From Dioscorea cayenensis subsp. rotundata (lineage: Eukaryota > Streptophyta > Magnoliopsida > Dioscoreales > Dioscoreaceae): a stretch of DNA of 64,000 bases. Under the pieces are notes generated by a model, which saw only the letters and a list, made by a program, of their open reading frames with translations, was not told where the DNA came from and searched no databases. The stretch's first letter is position 1, and every line of letters begins with the position of its first letter. The stretch covers positions 3,252,054 through 3,316,053 of the forward strand of contig NC_052484.1 in NCBI RefSeq assembly GCF_009730915.1, read 5' to 3'. Made by a program: the position numbers and the translations under genes. This document shows, in pieces, positions 36,980-48,635 of this stretch.

Positions 36980-36996
36980 CACGTGAGCAGCACGTG
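36980..36996 (+). promoter_or_regulatory. Pair of G-box motifs in the BolA promoter
   Basis: CACGTG at 36980-36985 and again at 36991-36996, centre spacing 11 bp, about one helical turn. They lie about 70 bp before the inferred first donor (37063/37064) of the BolA transcript. G-boxes bind bHLH and bZIP factors in plants. Confidence 0.65.
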
Positions 36997-37063
36997 AAGA
37001 TAGCTCCTTCTCGCATCATCCCCAACTTCGGCTTTTAGTCCTTCGTTTCTCGCTGCAAAGAAA

Positions 37064-37483
37064 GTAAGAACCCTCTTCTTTATTTTTTATTTTTTTTCTC
37101 AATCTTGTTAATTTTTTTCATTTTGATCTAACATTTTGATGCATTGATTATAGATCAATCTATAGATTTTATGGTTTGAGTCTGTAAAATGGAAATTTTT
37201 GCTGTAAAAAGCTTTAGATATTAACATTATTGTATAAAAAAGAGCATTTTTTTTTCTGTTTTTGAATGGTATTAGTAGTGAAAATCAAACTATTTTAAAA
37301 TATTGCCATGAAAAAGTAAAATCTTTTGATATGTTGCCATGTTGGTATGATAAATTCATCTACTTCCTTCTTTTATCTCTCGTTCTTGTAATCTCATCTT
37401 GATTCAACTTTTTAGGTTGATGAATTCTTCTTTTGATGGTTTAGGTGTTAAAAATGAGGATTTTTATATGGTAGAAAGGATCA

Positions 37484-37549
<66 letters not shown>

Positions 37550-38624
37550 TGGTAAATAGGAGCAAATTTTTTTGGTAGAGAAGATCCAATTTTTCCAGAT
37601 GGCTGCTTGAATTTCCCTTATATATATATCTATTGTTTCTCTTGTTTGGAGAATTTCATAGCTTGTTTATGTCATTGGTTGTGATAATTTTGAATAATGA
37701 TTTACATGGTTGTTAAAAGGATTTGGTTTGAAGTTTACTGCTGGAACAAGTACTTTCAGAATATTTGTTTTGGGTTTTTATTGATTTGTTTCTTTAATTC
37801 TGATATTTTCATTTACTTTTTGTTGCCATGTGATCTTGCTTGGAGAGTTTCATAGGTTCTCTATATCTTTGGCTGCTATATATGTAATTAATAATCATTA
37901 GATTTAGTTTGAAGTTTATCGCTGGAACAAATAGTTTTTTTTTTCCAAGTATTGTTAAATTTGTTTTTTAGTTTTGGTATTCTTCTTTATTTTCTAGTTT
38001 GAATGTGGTCTTGCTTGTAGAATTTCATAGCTTGTATATGTCATTGTTTGTGATAAATGTGATTACTATGGACGAATTTGTTTGCTTAGTCCCTTCCATC
38101 TTATATGGCAATTGATGGAGAAAGAAGCGTGTCACATTTGGGTGAATTTACATTGGGTGGAATTTAGAAAACGAACAAGCATTTTCAATATTAAGTTGTG
38201 GCCTTTGTATAGCAATATATTTGTTTCAAGTATTGTCAAATTTGTTTGTTTAGTTTTGATATTCTTCTTTGGTTTTTAGTTTGAATGTGATCTTGCCCGG
38301 AGAATTTTTTATCTTGTATGTGCCATTGTTTGTGATAAATGTGATTACTAATTAGGATAACAAAAAAATGTTCATTTTGGTTCTTGGACCAAATGAATTT
38401 GTAATGTTTTGTCCTTTCATCTAATATCGCAATTGATGGAGAAAGACACGTCTCACATTTGCATGAGTTTACATTGGGTAGAATGTCGAAAACAAACAAG
38501 CACTTTCAATATTTATTTGTGACCTTTGTATAGCAATATATTTGTTTTGATTATTGTAAGATTTGTTTGTTTATTTCTGATATCGTTTCTTCTTTTATCT
38601 TTTGCCGGTATGTGATTATGGAAG
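37064..38624 (+). repeat. Leader intron of BolA made of tandem duplications
   Basis: Inferred 5' UTR intron (donor AAA|GTAAGA at 37064; acceptor near 38624). Two ~280-bp copies, about 38025-38290 and 38310-38580, share TGTTTGTGATAAATGTGATTACTA, GCAATTGATGGAGAAAGA and CCTTTGTATAGCAATATATTTG. Older partial copies with GAGAATTTCATAGCTTGTNTATGTCATT occur near 37640, 37840 and 38010. A (TA)n tract lies at 37491-37547. Confidence 0.75.
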
Positions 38625-38632
38625 AACTAAAA

Positions 38633-38944
38633 ATGGGTTCTCGAGCAACAAATGTTTTGTTATCAAGAGCCAACAGGATCAGGCAGAAGCTGCAGTCTAC
38701 ATTAGAAACAAGTGTGCTCGAAATTGAAGATGTTTCTTATCAACATGCTGGTCATGCAGGTGTTAAGGGAGATGCTAATGAGACTCACTTTAACATCAAG
38801 ATTGTTTCGCCAAAGTTTGATGGGCAGAGCCTTGTGAAACGGCATCGAATGGTTTATGATCTTTTAGCTGATGAGCTGCAATCCGGACTTCATGCACTCT
38901 CCATTGTTGCTAAAACTCCTCAAGAAGAACTCAAGGTTAGATAA
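38633..38944 (+). CDS. BOLA: BolA-like protein
   Basis: 103 residues spanning a BolA domain: SRANRIRQKLQSTLETSVLE (helix 1), the DVSYQHAGHAGVKGDANETHFNI loop and strand, then FDGQSLVKRHRMVYDLLADEL with the family His in RHR, and ALSIVAKTPQEE at the end. BolA proteins partner monothiol glutaredoxins and take part in Fe-S cluster delivery or redox sensing. The sequence is closest in feel to plant BOLA1/BOLA4 rather than the SufE fusion. The ATG at 38633 is chosen because a plausible acceptor lies just upstream (ATGGAAG at 38618-38624). The in-frame ATG at 38618 would add five residues. No transit peptide is visible, so organelle targeting is uncertain. The stop follows a potential donor (AAG|GTTAG), so an alternative last exon is possible. 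Confidence 0.88.
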   Translation: MGSRATNVLLSRANRIRQKLQSTLETSVLEIEDVSYQHAGHAGVKGDANETHFNIKIVSPKFDGQSLVKRHRMVYDLLADELQSGLHALSIVAKTPQEELKVR

Positions 38945-39149
38945 TCATAATTCAAACTCTGCATGCTCTAATTCTTGATATAATTTGTTGAGTTGCATCA
39001 GAAGGATCTTTACAAATTTACTGAATTTGTGACACTTGTAGTATTGCATTTGGTTTGAATGTTGAAATTGGAATAATCTTGTGAACTTAGAAAAACTCAT
39101 ACATTGCAATCAATACATAAACTCTATGTGATTATCAAAAAGATTGATA

Positions 39150-39560
39150 TTGATGCTTTGGTGTGTGTGTATGTCTATATATTTATATATGATGAACATG
39201 TTCATCATATTATTGTGTTAGATCTAATTGAAGAACTTTTCATTCTTTTTTTAAGTTATCTGTATAAATTTTGGCCCGATGTTTCATCGGATCTCAAAGA
39301 GGACTAAATGATAATAATACTTGTCTGCATTGTTTATAAGAAGAGGTTTGTGTTTTGAGTTCTTTGATGTCTGATTCACATTGATGCTTTGGTGTGTGTA
39401 TTTATATATGTATGATGAATATGTTCATTGTATTATTGTATGAGATCTAATTGAAGAACTTTTCAGTCTTTTTGCAAGTTTTCTATATAAATTTTGGCTC
39501 AATGTTTAATAGGATCTCAAAGAGGCTTGGATGAAAGTGATACTTGTGTTAATGATCTCT
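39150..39560. repeat. ~231-bp tandem duplication downstream of BolA
   Basis: TTGATGCTTTGGTGTGTGT, GAACATGTTCATCATATTATTGT, GATCTAATTGAAGAACTTTTCA and GGATCTCAAAGAGG occur in the same order from 39150 and again from 39381. Confidence 0.85.
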
Positions 39561-40837
39561 TGGTTTTAAATTTTTTTATTTCTGCAACAAACTCTACAAA
39601 TATTTCATATGGTTACATAAACTCAAGTTATATTAAAGATCAACAGTTCATGTTCTTGAGATTCAAAAACTTGGCAAGTTCTTTTTATTTTATTTTATTT
39701 TATTTTATTTATATATACATACATACATAATAAATTGGCTATATGAATTTTTTCCTTCCCTATTGCTTTATGTCAAATCATTGTTTTGTTCAGGTACACA
39801 GTGAACATATATATACACACATACTACAAAAAACATGGTGGTATAATTTTCTTATTAAAAAAAACAATTGTTATCATTCATTTTATTATTCTTATATTAA
39901 GATTAGACTTAATTTATTAAGAAAAAACAGTAAACCAATCCTAGTACATAAATGGGTGAGCATATTGAAATAAATTATTTTCAATAATTAATGAATATGG
40001 TAGTTCAGAAATTTGAAACTAATTTTAAACCAAAAAAAAAAAAAGAACATATTGTATCCTATAGCTATAGTTTATGGAGGATTCAAAATTTTTTTATTAT
40101 CTAGAAAATTTTAAATACATCAATTATTTTTTCCATATTATTAGAAAGCTTCTTACCCTTTACTTGTAAATATTCTTTTTTTATTTTTTTACTAAAATTG
40201 GTCTAAAAGTCCCTCTAAGTTCCACTTTCACAGATCATCAACTTAATTTGTATATTCTTAAGAAGTTATGTTTTTTTCTAACAGTTAACTTTTCAGTTTT
40301 TATATTATAAAGGTAACTGATCTTGATGAAAATTCTTTCAATTTTTTAAGCGGAAACACACAGAAAGATATCGGAAACACACAGAAATGTCAGATATTGA
40401 ACATAAAAAACAAATATTAAACAAAAAGATAATATTTTAAATGAAATTTATGTAGTTACACGTAAACACGCAATGTTAAAAAAAAAATATTTATTAAACA
40501 GGAAGTATATGTTATAAGATTAAATAAACTGATGGATATAGCTACAGTAATTAAATAGTAGGCTATCAAAAAGAAATAGAATTTGTATGAGAAATACAAA
40601 TATGCGAATGTCTGTCTGAGAAGTTTTGAAACTTTCATATACTTATAATTCATTTTTTTCCTTAAAAGTGTATACATTAGTATATATCAAATCACGCACT
40701 TTCCTAAATTATTTATAGAATTTATAATTTTTGTAGGGGCATATTCAGAAATAAGATTTTTATTAGGTGCAAATGCAATTATGAACTTTTTAAGGGGTAT
40801 AAATGCAAAGTGCTTCTTGCTTCTCTTGGTGTCTCTA
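39561..40837. other. Intergenic DNA between BolA and PFD5
   Basis: AT-rich. A 22-bp direct repeat (CGGAAACACACAGAAA) is at about 40351 and 40373. The PFD5 promoter region (about 40700-40820) has repeated AGG(G)GCATA/GGTGCAAATGCAA words. No further gene recognised. Confidence 0.5.
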
Positions 40838-43366
40838 ATGGCGTCGAAAGGAGCGGCAGCGAGCCCGGCGGCGCTGAGGGCCTCGTCGGAGATGGAGAAG
40901 ATGAGCTTGGAACAGCTTAAAGCCATCAAGGAGCAGACGGATCTGGAGGTCAACCTCCTCCAGGACAGTCTCAACAACATCCGCACCGCCGCCACTCGCC
41001 TCGAGCACGCCTCCACCGCTCTCAATGACCTCTCTCTCCGTCCTCGGGGCAAACAGATGCTTGTCCCCCTCACTGCCTCCCTCTACGTCCCTGGCACGCT
41101 TGATGACTCCGAGAAGGTCCTCATCGATGTCGGCACTGGATACTTCATCGAGGTCTTGCCCTTATTTGTTTCCTTTTTTTTTCCTATCAATATGTTGTTT
41201 TGATTCTCGATTTCTCATGATTCTGGGCTTGTTTATGTTTAATTCCTGTAATCGTTGTGTTAAAACCCTAAAAGATGAATTTTTTTTCTACGGTACTAGA
41301 GGTAGCTTCAAAAGGCTTGGAATTTGAGGAATAGGGCTGTGCCTGCTCCTTGATTCGTGATTTTTCATGATTCTGGGTTTTTTATGTTTAATTCCTGTGA
41401 TCGTTGTGCTAAAACCCTAAAAGATGATTTTTTTTTTCTATGGTACTAGAGGTAGCTTCAAAAGGCTTGGAATTTGAGAAATAGGGCTGTGTCTGCTCCT
41501 TGATTTAGGTTTGATGAATGGCGATCTTTTTATTTCTATACAAATCTGAGTCATTTGTTATGGGAACAAATGTTGTTTTGATTCTCTCTTGCAGACCTGC
41601 ACCCATTGTGGTAAAATCCTTAAAGTTCTTCAGAAGGGTTGAAATTTGAGTAGGGTTGCGGCTTCTCCTTGTTTATTGTTTGATAAATGGAAACTCTTTT
41701 ATTTCTATACAAGTCTGTGAGATTTATTATGGGAACAAGATGTTGTTTTGGGTATATCTTGTAGATGATGTTAGAGGACCTAATATTTCTTCAAAAGGGT
41801 TGAAATTTGAGAAGTATGGTTACTGCTTTTGATGAATGGTAACTCTTCTATTTCTATTCAAGTCTGTGAGATTTGCTATGGTAACAAGATGTTGTTTTGA
41901 ACCTATTTTGCAGATGATTTCAGGGTTTTTTTTTGGGTGTTAAATTCATCTGTTTATTATGCTGAATCTTAAGATTTCTTCAAAAGGGTTGAAATTTGAG
42001 ATGTAAGGTTATGGCTTTCCTTGGTTTATGTTTGATGAATGGTTACTTTTTTTATTTCTATTCCTTGATCATTTTTCTGTGTTAATGTCTAATGGATATG
42101 ATATGGTAACGCAGAATTCTTTTTTTCTTTTGTTTTTATCCTGTATGGTCAAGTTTTTCATTTTTCCTTCTAACATAAAATTGTCGATGTTTATCTTTCT
42201 TACAGAAAACGATGGATGAAGGCAAGGATTACTGTAATAGGAAAATCAGTTTGCTGAAATCTAATTTTGATGAACTTGTCGAGGTGCGTAACTAGGATTT
42301 CAAAGTTTTTACCAGTCTAATTTTGTGAAAATTAATGCTTATGGGTTTTCACTTAATCCTTTTGAGGGTCAATTTTGAAATAGATGTCTCCTTATTGATC
42401 ATTTCCCTCTGAACCTTTCCATATTTTCTTTTCTCCTCTTTCCTTTTTTTCCCCTATCTTTTTTTATTTTTAGAAAGCCTTATATTTAAATGCTACTATT
42501 GATATATATTTAATGATCTCATTTCTCATTGCTTTTCCCGCATGTGATTCTCTTCTCGCACTGGAAAAATATGCTCTTACCCCTATCTTATGTAATGTTC
42601 CTTGATTTCTTGTGGTATGTCCCTATTAGTGGTTGACATGCTTTGACCTAGGTTCACATGTGTTTCTTGATTTATTTTCCCTGAAAGAGGAGCCCCTTTG
42701 TGGTAAATCTTGCATTTGAGTGAAACATGGAGTTGAAATCAGGAACTCGCTTATAAATTATACCGATAGTTTGATGAACAACATTGAATAATTATTTAAT
42801 TGCTGGCTATAGTTAATGATGTCTAGGCTTCCAATTTTGATGGCTATACAACAAAGAAAGGATTAAGCTTTATATACAATACAACATGCTGGTAGTTTTA
42901 GAGGTGAGAATGATAGTTGGAATTATGTTTCAGCATACCACTAGATTGAAAGAGGTCAGCATGTACATTTGTCTAACTCTATCTGGTGTTACTAACATCA
43001 TTGATTGTGTTTCAATGACGATGCCGACATCTGCACTGTGAAGTCAATAATGGATAAGTATGTATAATGAGGTTCCATACCTCTCAAAAAATTCAAGTTC
43101 AGTTTGGGTTTCATTTGACTATAAACTTTACTGACAATTTGGATTTGCTCATTCAATCTACCTGCCATGCAAGGACAATCCAGAAACTTATTTCTTCGAG
43201 TTCTTTTTAACTTGAATTTGGTTTGTTTCCATATTCACAATGTGACTCATTTTATTTAACTGCATTTCAATAAAATATGCAGGTAGCTTCGAAGAAGAAA
43301 AGTATCGCCGACGAAGCTGGCCTTATCCTACAAGCAAAACTGAGACAGGCATCAACTACTTCATGA
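40838..43366 (+). CDS. PFD5: Prefoldin subunit 5
   Basis: Exons 40838-41152, 42206-42283 and 43283-43366 join in phase 0 at GT/AG borders to 158 residues. It is an alpha-type prefoldin: an N-terminal coiled coil (about residues 18-70, EKMSLEQLKAIKEQTDLEV), a beta-hairpin core (GKQMLVPLTASLYVPGTL, VLIDVGTGYFIEKTMDEGKDY) and a C-terminal coiled coil (ISLLKSNFDELVEVASKKKSI). The hexameric prefoldin complex holds nascent actin and tubulin and passes them to the chaperonin CCT in the cytosol; this subunit is also called GIM5/MM1 in other organisms. The N-terminus has a short Ala/Ser extension (MASKGAAASPAALRASSEME). The first exon is GC-rich. All exons look intact. Confidence 0.95.
41200..42065 (+). 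repeat. Tandem duplications filling PFD5 intron 1
   Basis: A ~149-bp unit (TCATGATTCTGGG...AAAACCCTAAAAGATGA...GGTAGCTTCAAAAGGCTTGGAATTTGAG) occurs at about 41203 and 41352. Three or four more diverged units follow (about 41570, 41740, 41900) with GGGTTGAAATTTGAG, GATGAATGG and CAAGTCTGTGAGATTT. Confidence 0.85.
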
Positions 43367-43969
43367 TAGTATTTAACTTTGGCACTTACCTTTGTGGTCT
43401 GTAATGCCGGTTTCTGAAAACTAATGCTTATGTTGTGGTCTTGTTCACAAATCGCTTCTTTGCATCCCTTGTAACTTTTATTCATGACCAGCTTGTTTGA
43501 TGGATCTATAATGGAAAACTGGGTTATTTTTTGTAAGAAATTTACCATAGTGAATCTATTTAACTGGCAGGTTTTCTAATAAGTTGGGAGTGTATCTTGA
43601 TTCTTGACGGTACTGGTACATGTATTACTCTCTTTTATGGGTTGAGGTGTTAACTTTTTTCCAATTGACCAATTTTTTACTTTCCATCCCTTGAAAATAG
43701 TGAAATTATTTTTTTGAATTATTATTTTCATTTATTTTATTATGTCACTTAATATCTAGCCAATTCAAAGGTAAGGAGAGTAGGAAGGGGAAGGAATTAA
43801 AAAAAACAAAAAAAGAAAGCTACTTCCTCTATTTTATTATTACAAGTGTTCACCTTGAACGGTTTCACAAATAGTAAAAACAAATAGTTAGAATTAAAAC
43901 TTTTATAAAAATTTTACTTATTTTTCGCATTTTGCTTATTTCTTTTTCATTACATAGTTGTGGAGAAAA
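43367..43969. other. PFD5 3' UTR and downstream DNA
   Basis: No other gene or clear repeat recognised. Confidence 0.5.
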
Positions 43970-44125
43970 GTTTTTTTTTTTTTTTAATAATGATAATGTG
44001 GGCAAGTCATTTAAACACAATTTTTATTATTGAAACTTCAATTATATATTGGGAGGAGGTCAAACTTTCATATTCTCACGTAGGAGTCAAATGTTTTAAT
44101 CATTAGGTTGTTGCCACAGTAGCAT
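43970..44125 (-). mobile_element. tRNA-derived SINE (candidate)
   Basis: On the minus strand: AACCTAATGATTAAAAC (A-box region), GAAAGTTTGACCTCC (B-box region), then ATGACTTGCCCAC and a poly(A) tail seen as the T-run at about 43973-43985. The 3' words match 11440 and 13210. Confidence 0.55.
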
Positions 44126-44988
44126 GATGGAGAATAGTGTATTTAAACATGTTAGTAAGAATACATTTGAAAATTAGCACTTAAATTAAATATGTTGATA
44201 GATGGTTTGGGACATGGTAAGCTTCTAAAATTGAACACTTGTGGCTAAAGGAAGTAAATCAATCTACCCTAAGATAACTAAAAAAATACTCGGGAAAACA
44301 TCAATCATAGAAACGTGGTATCCAAATATCAGGATTTTTAGTGCAATAAGATTTCAACTATTGAGTTGATTGTAGAGTTCATTGGACTATGGATATTCCT
44401 TGAGTTTGCTAATACATTTTCAAGACTATGAACAACTAACCCTAAGCTGATTGATTAAAATCTCTTTCTAATCTAATCCTCTTAAGATCGTATTATTCAG
44501 TTTGAGAATCCCTCTATTAGGTTTCACCCTAATTTGGAAGATTTTTGTCAACTTTCTTTAGGCTTGCATGCAACTCCTTCAATTGTAATAGATCTATTCA
44601 TACAAGAGAATTTCTCAATCTCAATCATATGAAATTGCTGATATAGACCCTGCCAGCACTAAGTTTGATTAGGAAAAGAAAATAGTTGATTTCTCCCTTA
44701 ATCCTTTTCATCTTGGCATCTTGTTGTGAGAACTTTGTGAAAGGAGGAATTCCTTGGCTCCCGTCCCATCCTTGCTTGCTGTCAACTAGGTTTTTAATCT
44801 CCTTGCCTTATTCCTCTCTATCCCTTGCTTCTTTTTGTTGTGTATGGCTCATATACACAAGTAAACTACTAGATGTGGGAACGGAGTGGAGTGGCGTGAC
44901 AACATCTGTCATATTGTGGGAGCATCAGTTTGATAGGTTGAGTGCGGGAGAAACGCCCCGCGGTAGGATACAAGGGTAATTTGTATTT
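44126..44988. other. Unassigned sequence before a solo LTR
   Basis: No gene recognised. The GC-richer end (about 44880-44975) may be residual retroelement sequence. Confidence 0.4.
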
Positions 44989-45308
44989 TGTTAGGATTAT
45001 GATTTGATAATCTTGTAATTTGTATCCGGATAGGTTTAAAATATGGATATGTTTAGAATCCAGATAGGGTTAGGATCCAAATAGGTTTGTATTTGGATAA
45101 ATTTAGGTTTTTACCTATAAATACTTGTAACCCTAGTCATTTGTCACAACCGTGAGGAGAGACAAGTGAATAAGAGGATTACGGCTGCTCCACTCCCGAG
45201 GACGTAGGCACATTGTCGAACCTCGTAAATCTTGTGTGCTTTTATTGTCTCATTGCTCTCTTGATTTCCCCTGCGGATCCTCTATTTTACCTAACTATTT
45301 TCCTATCA
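44989..45308 (+). mobile_element. Copia-like solo LTR (candidate)
   Basis: Begins TGTTAGGA and ends TCCTATCA, a near-inverted LTR terminus pair. Inside are a TATA-like TATAAATACTTGTAACCC, a GTGAATAAGAGGATTACGG stretch and ACGTAGGCAC...CGAACCTCGTAAATCTTGTGTGC, the R-U5 type sequence common in plant Ty1/copia LTRs. No matching 5-bp target duplication was found. Confidence 0.5.
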
Positions 45309-46149
45309 CTTTTCTCTCCTTGGTGTCATTTTGCTTCTCTACTTGGAGCTTCAAGGGAAAGGAGCATTGCCGGAGCACTGTAGTGACGGTGATCAAGCCG
45401 AAGAGGAGCTCATCGTCGCCAGCTTGTCGCAAACCTAGAGATAATTGCAAAAGATTGTCCACCTTGATTGAAAGTTTAACTTTCCATTCATGACATTATT
45501 GTATAAGAACTTGTTGCTTACGTTTGCATGAGGTTGCACCCTTTTTGATTAATTATATGGGCTTATCCTTGCATGAAACCCAAGCTTCTGCCTCGTGGTT
45601 ATTTATATCTCATGGCCTCGTGGTTACATAAATGTATATGCATGAAACCATATATTTAAATGCTTGAATGCTAGCCTACATGAACCATGCATTTGTGTAT
45701 GGGGTTTCACATGCATTTACTTACATATATATGGTTATATTTATAGGATATGCGTGCATGTGTGTATTAGAATACCTCTTAAGTGGGTATGCATCCCTTG
45801 TTGTGATCATGCGAATTTATATGTATATATATTAGCATGTTTAAGCTGCCACTCTAGTAGACCTTGGTTTGTGCACAGATAGAGATATTCATAGCTATTG
45901 ATGCATCCCCATTGTCACTTGCTTTGAAGCTAGAAGTCTCTGAATTGTTGATAGAAAGACCCATGCTTTGTGTGTAGAGTTGTTGATATTTAGGCTAGCT
46001 CATCTTCAGCCTTGTGCATGAACTCTTCCTTGCTTGAGAATTCATATTTTGGTTGGTTATTGCCTTGGGTTATAGGACCATCTTGAGAGATAACCTTGGA
46101 TTTCAATTGAAATTAGGCGATCATCAAGTAATCTAACGTTATATTTTTG
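45309..46149. other. Unassigned sequence
   Basis: Nothing supported as a gene. Confidence 0.4.
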
Positions 46150-47585
46150 TATATATTTCGTTATTATTTATGTCCTTATTTTCAGAAATTTCAGAAAATA
46201 TTTTTTTTAATCATTTAGTTATTTCTCAATAATTACTAGTTTATGTTTAAATGTGTTTTTACCTATTGTTTAATTCTTTTAGGTAATTATTATAATTTTT
46301 ATTTATTCAGTTATATACTTATTTTTTTTTATTTTGGGAGAGTGATGGGTAATTGTGAATAATTTAATGTTTAGTCATTCCAAGCTATTCTTTGAATTAA
46401 ATTTGATTAGTTGGATTACGGGAATATTTTATGGTAGTTCTTTTGGTAAATTATTTCTATTTTTTAAATTCGTTGGAACCATGCTGCCATTACCTTCAAA
46501 TTTTTATGTCTATATTTCCATTAATTAATTAACTTTGTATACAACTACTTGATTACAGCCTATTTGATTTCTTTTAAACCCTGTTCTTTTGATTTATGGA
46601 TCAAATATTTTTTTCATCCACTCATGGGATATGTTTGTTTTTGTGGAAATTTATTATTATTATTTCTTTAACGTGGGAATCATGCTAAGGCTTGAAGATT
46701 GGCATAATCTTGTATACTTATATATTTATTTATTTTCTTACTTTATTTTTATTACATGAATTTTTGGGAAGATATTTATGAAAATTCTGTATTTTGGCTT
46801 TGAAATATGTCTGAATGGCTTGGTCTCCAAATGAGCGATATATCACCCAGTCAGTGGGGGGTTAAACTCTGACCATATCAACAAGAAATTCTGAAATAAA
46901 TGAGATTGCGGTTTTGCACCTTGTCAGTTCGTTGAAATAATCAACATCCATCCGGCACCGTATCCGTTCGGTGATATGATAAACAGCGCCATCTGATACT
47001 CAGTCTCAGGTCATCGAGGGTAAATAAATTATCTTTGTTATTCTGGCTCAGGTCACTGAGGATAAACAAATGACCTCTAGCATCATTAGTGAATTTGGAA
47101 ACATACCCTGGAATCTGTTATTTTCTGCTTTGACTTTTGATTCGGTTGCACTTATGTGTATTATTGATTTCTGTGCATATTTCAAATCCGAACTTTTGTT
47201 TTCAGTTTCTTTTGGATTACTTACTGGGATAGTGAGCTCATTGATTTGTTTTAAATCATTTTCAGATCAGGAGCAGTAAACTCAGGGATCTTAACAAGCT
47301 TCTAGTAGATGCTTTCCTTTGGAGTTGTGTCTTTATGTCTTTATTATCAGTTGTAAGGTTGTTTAAGAACCTCCTTGTAGGGCATTCTGTATTTTTTTTA
47401 CTCTATATTTGAACTTATTTGTAACCCTTAAGATGTACCCGTATTTTGTATGCATGTCAGTTTATTTCTTTCTCCACTATGTATTAGGTTTTGAGGCCTT
47501 GCAGGTTCACCGGGCTCGAGCCCTGTGGGTCTGCTGTCATTTGTCCACACACCGGGTCAGGCCAAGCCGGGTTCGGGGCGTGACA
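46150..47585 (+). mobile_element. Gypsy-type LTR fragment (candidate)
   Basis: Ends GGGTTCGGGGCGTGACA, a typical 3' terminus of large plant Ty3/gypsy LTRs. It is preceded by TTTTCAGATCAGGAGCAGTAAACTC and a GC-rich terminal 100 bp. The left end was not located and no internal domain adjoins it, so it may be solo or truncated. Confidence 0.4.
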
Positions 47586-48439
47586 GCTTAATGAATTTGT
47601 GTTAGAAATGTTTAAATAAAGATAGTCAATCACACACAACTGAATCATAATGAAACTCTATATATAACCAATATCAAAAAGTCAAATTACAAAATACATC
47701 CTAGGGTTTGTCAGTACCTGAGTATTGAAGGATGTGTTTGTTCCTTATCCTAGAGAAATACACATTAAATCTAAAGAAAGAATAATAAACCAAAGAAAAC
47801 ATGATAAACTCCCTCAATCTTCACAAATTATTTTGGGTTTACAAAACCTTTCTAAGGAGACACAACCTCGACCTTTGATCAATGTATAATCTCCTAATGT
47901 CGCCACCTAAGATCTCTTCTCAGGCAGTGTGGTTAAAATAAACTTCAATGGTAGCTCTTCAAAAATCTTCAAGAAAAAGAATTGGTTATAGTCTTCCGAA
48001 TCCCTTGCAACTCTAAATTTTATAACTATAGAAATAAGGTTAAACATGAGCTCAACACAGTCTTGTAGTAGGCTGTGTACTTGATCCTAAAAATATTTGG
48101 AGCAAAACCCTAAACAAAATACAATAACATGTATCTTATTTTTTTGGGCATATTGAATAACACAGTTATATACTTGCTTGTGTATTTCTCGAGATGATTG
48201 TCACTTTCACTTTGTTCTTCACAGTCAAGATCAAGAAAAACGGTCTACACAGTCCCTTAGCAAGGCAATGTACTTGGTTGTGTAACTTTCTGAAGTTCCA
48301 ATCTTACTTGAAAACAACTTTAAATTGGTCCATAACTTTTTTTTTAGCTCCAAACAAGTAATTTATGGCTTGCATCCAGAATACAAAGGTATAATACCCG
48401 AATTGGTCCCTCTACATTTCTCTCTCTTCCTTTTTGGTC
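47586..48439. other. Unassigned, probably retroelement-derived sequence
   Basis: No coding sequence recognised. The sequence around 47880-47940 (CTCCTAATGTCGCC, CTCTTCTCAGGCAGTG) has the look of a degraded LTR. Confidence 0.35.
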
Positions 48440-48582
48440 CCTCTACTTAGAAATGAGCCCCACTAACCGGGCACGTGGCTACCGCCACGACGACAAGAAG
48501 TGAGTCCCACAACAGCCCCACCTTCAGGTCGCCGTAAGGCTCAATATAAACATGTTATCACAATTACATAGCTAGATGACAA

Positions 48583-48635
<53 letters not shown>

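Noticed and set aside
38236..38499. Minus-strand open frame in the BolA leader intron
   Set aside because: It falls in the tandemly duplicated intron and has no recognisable domain.
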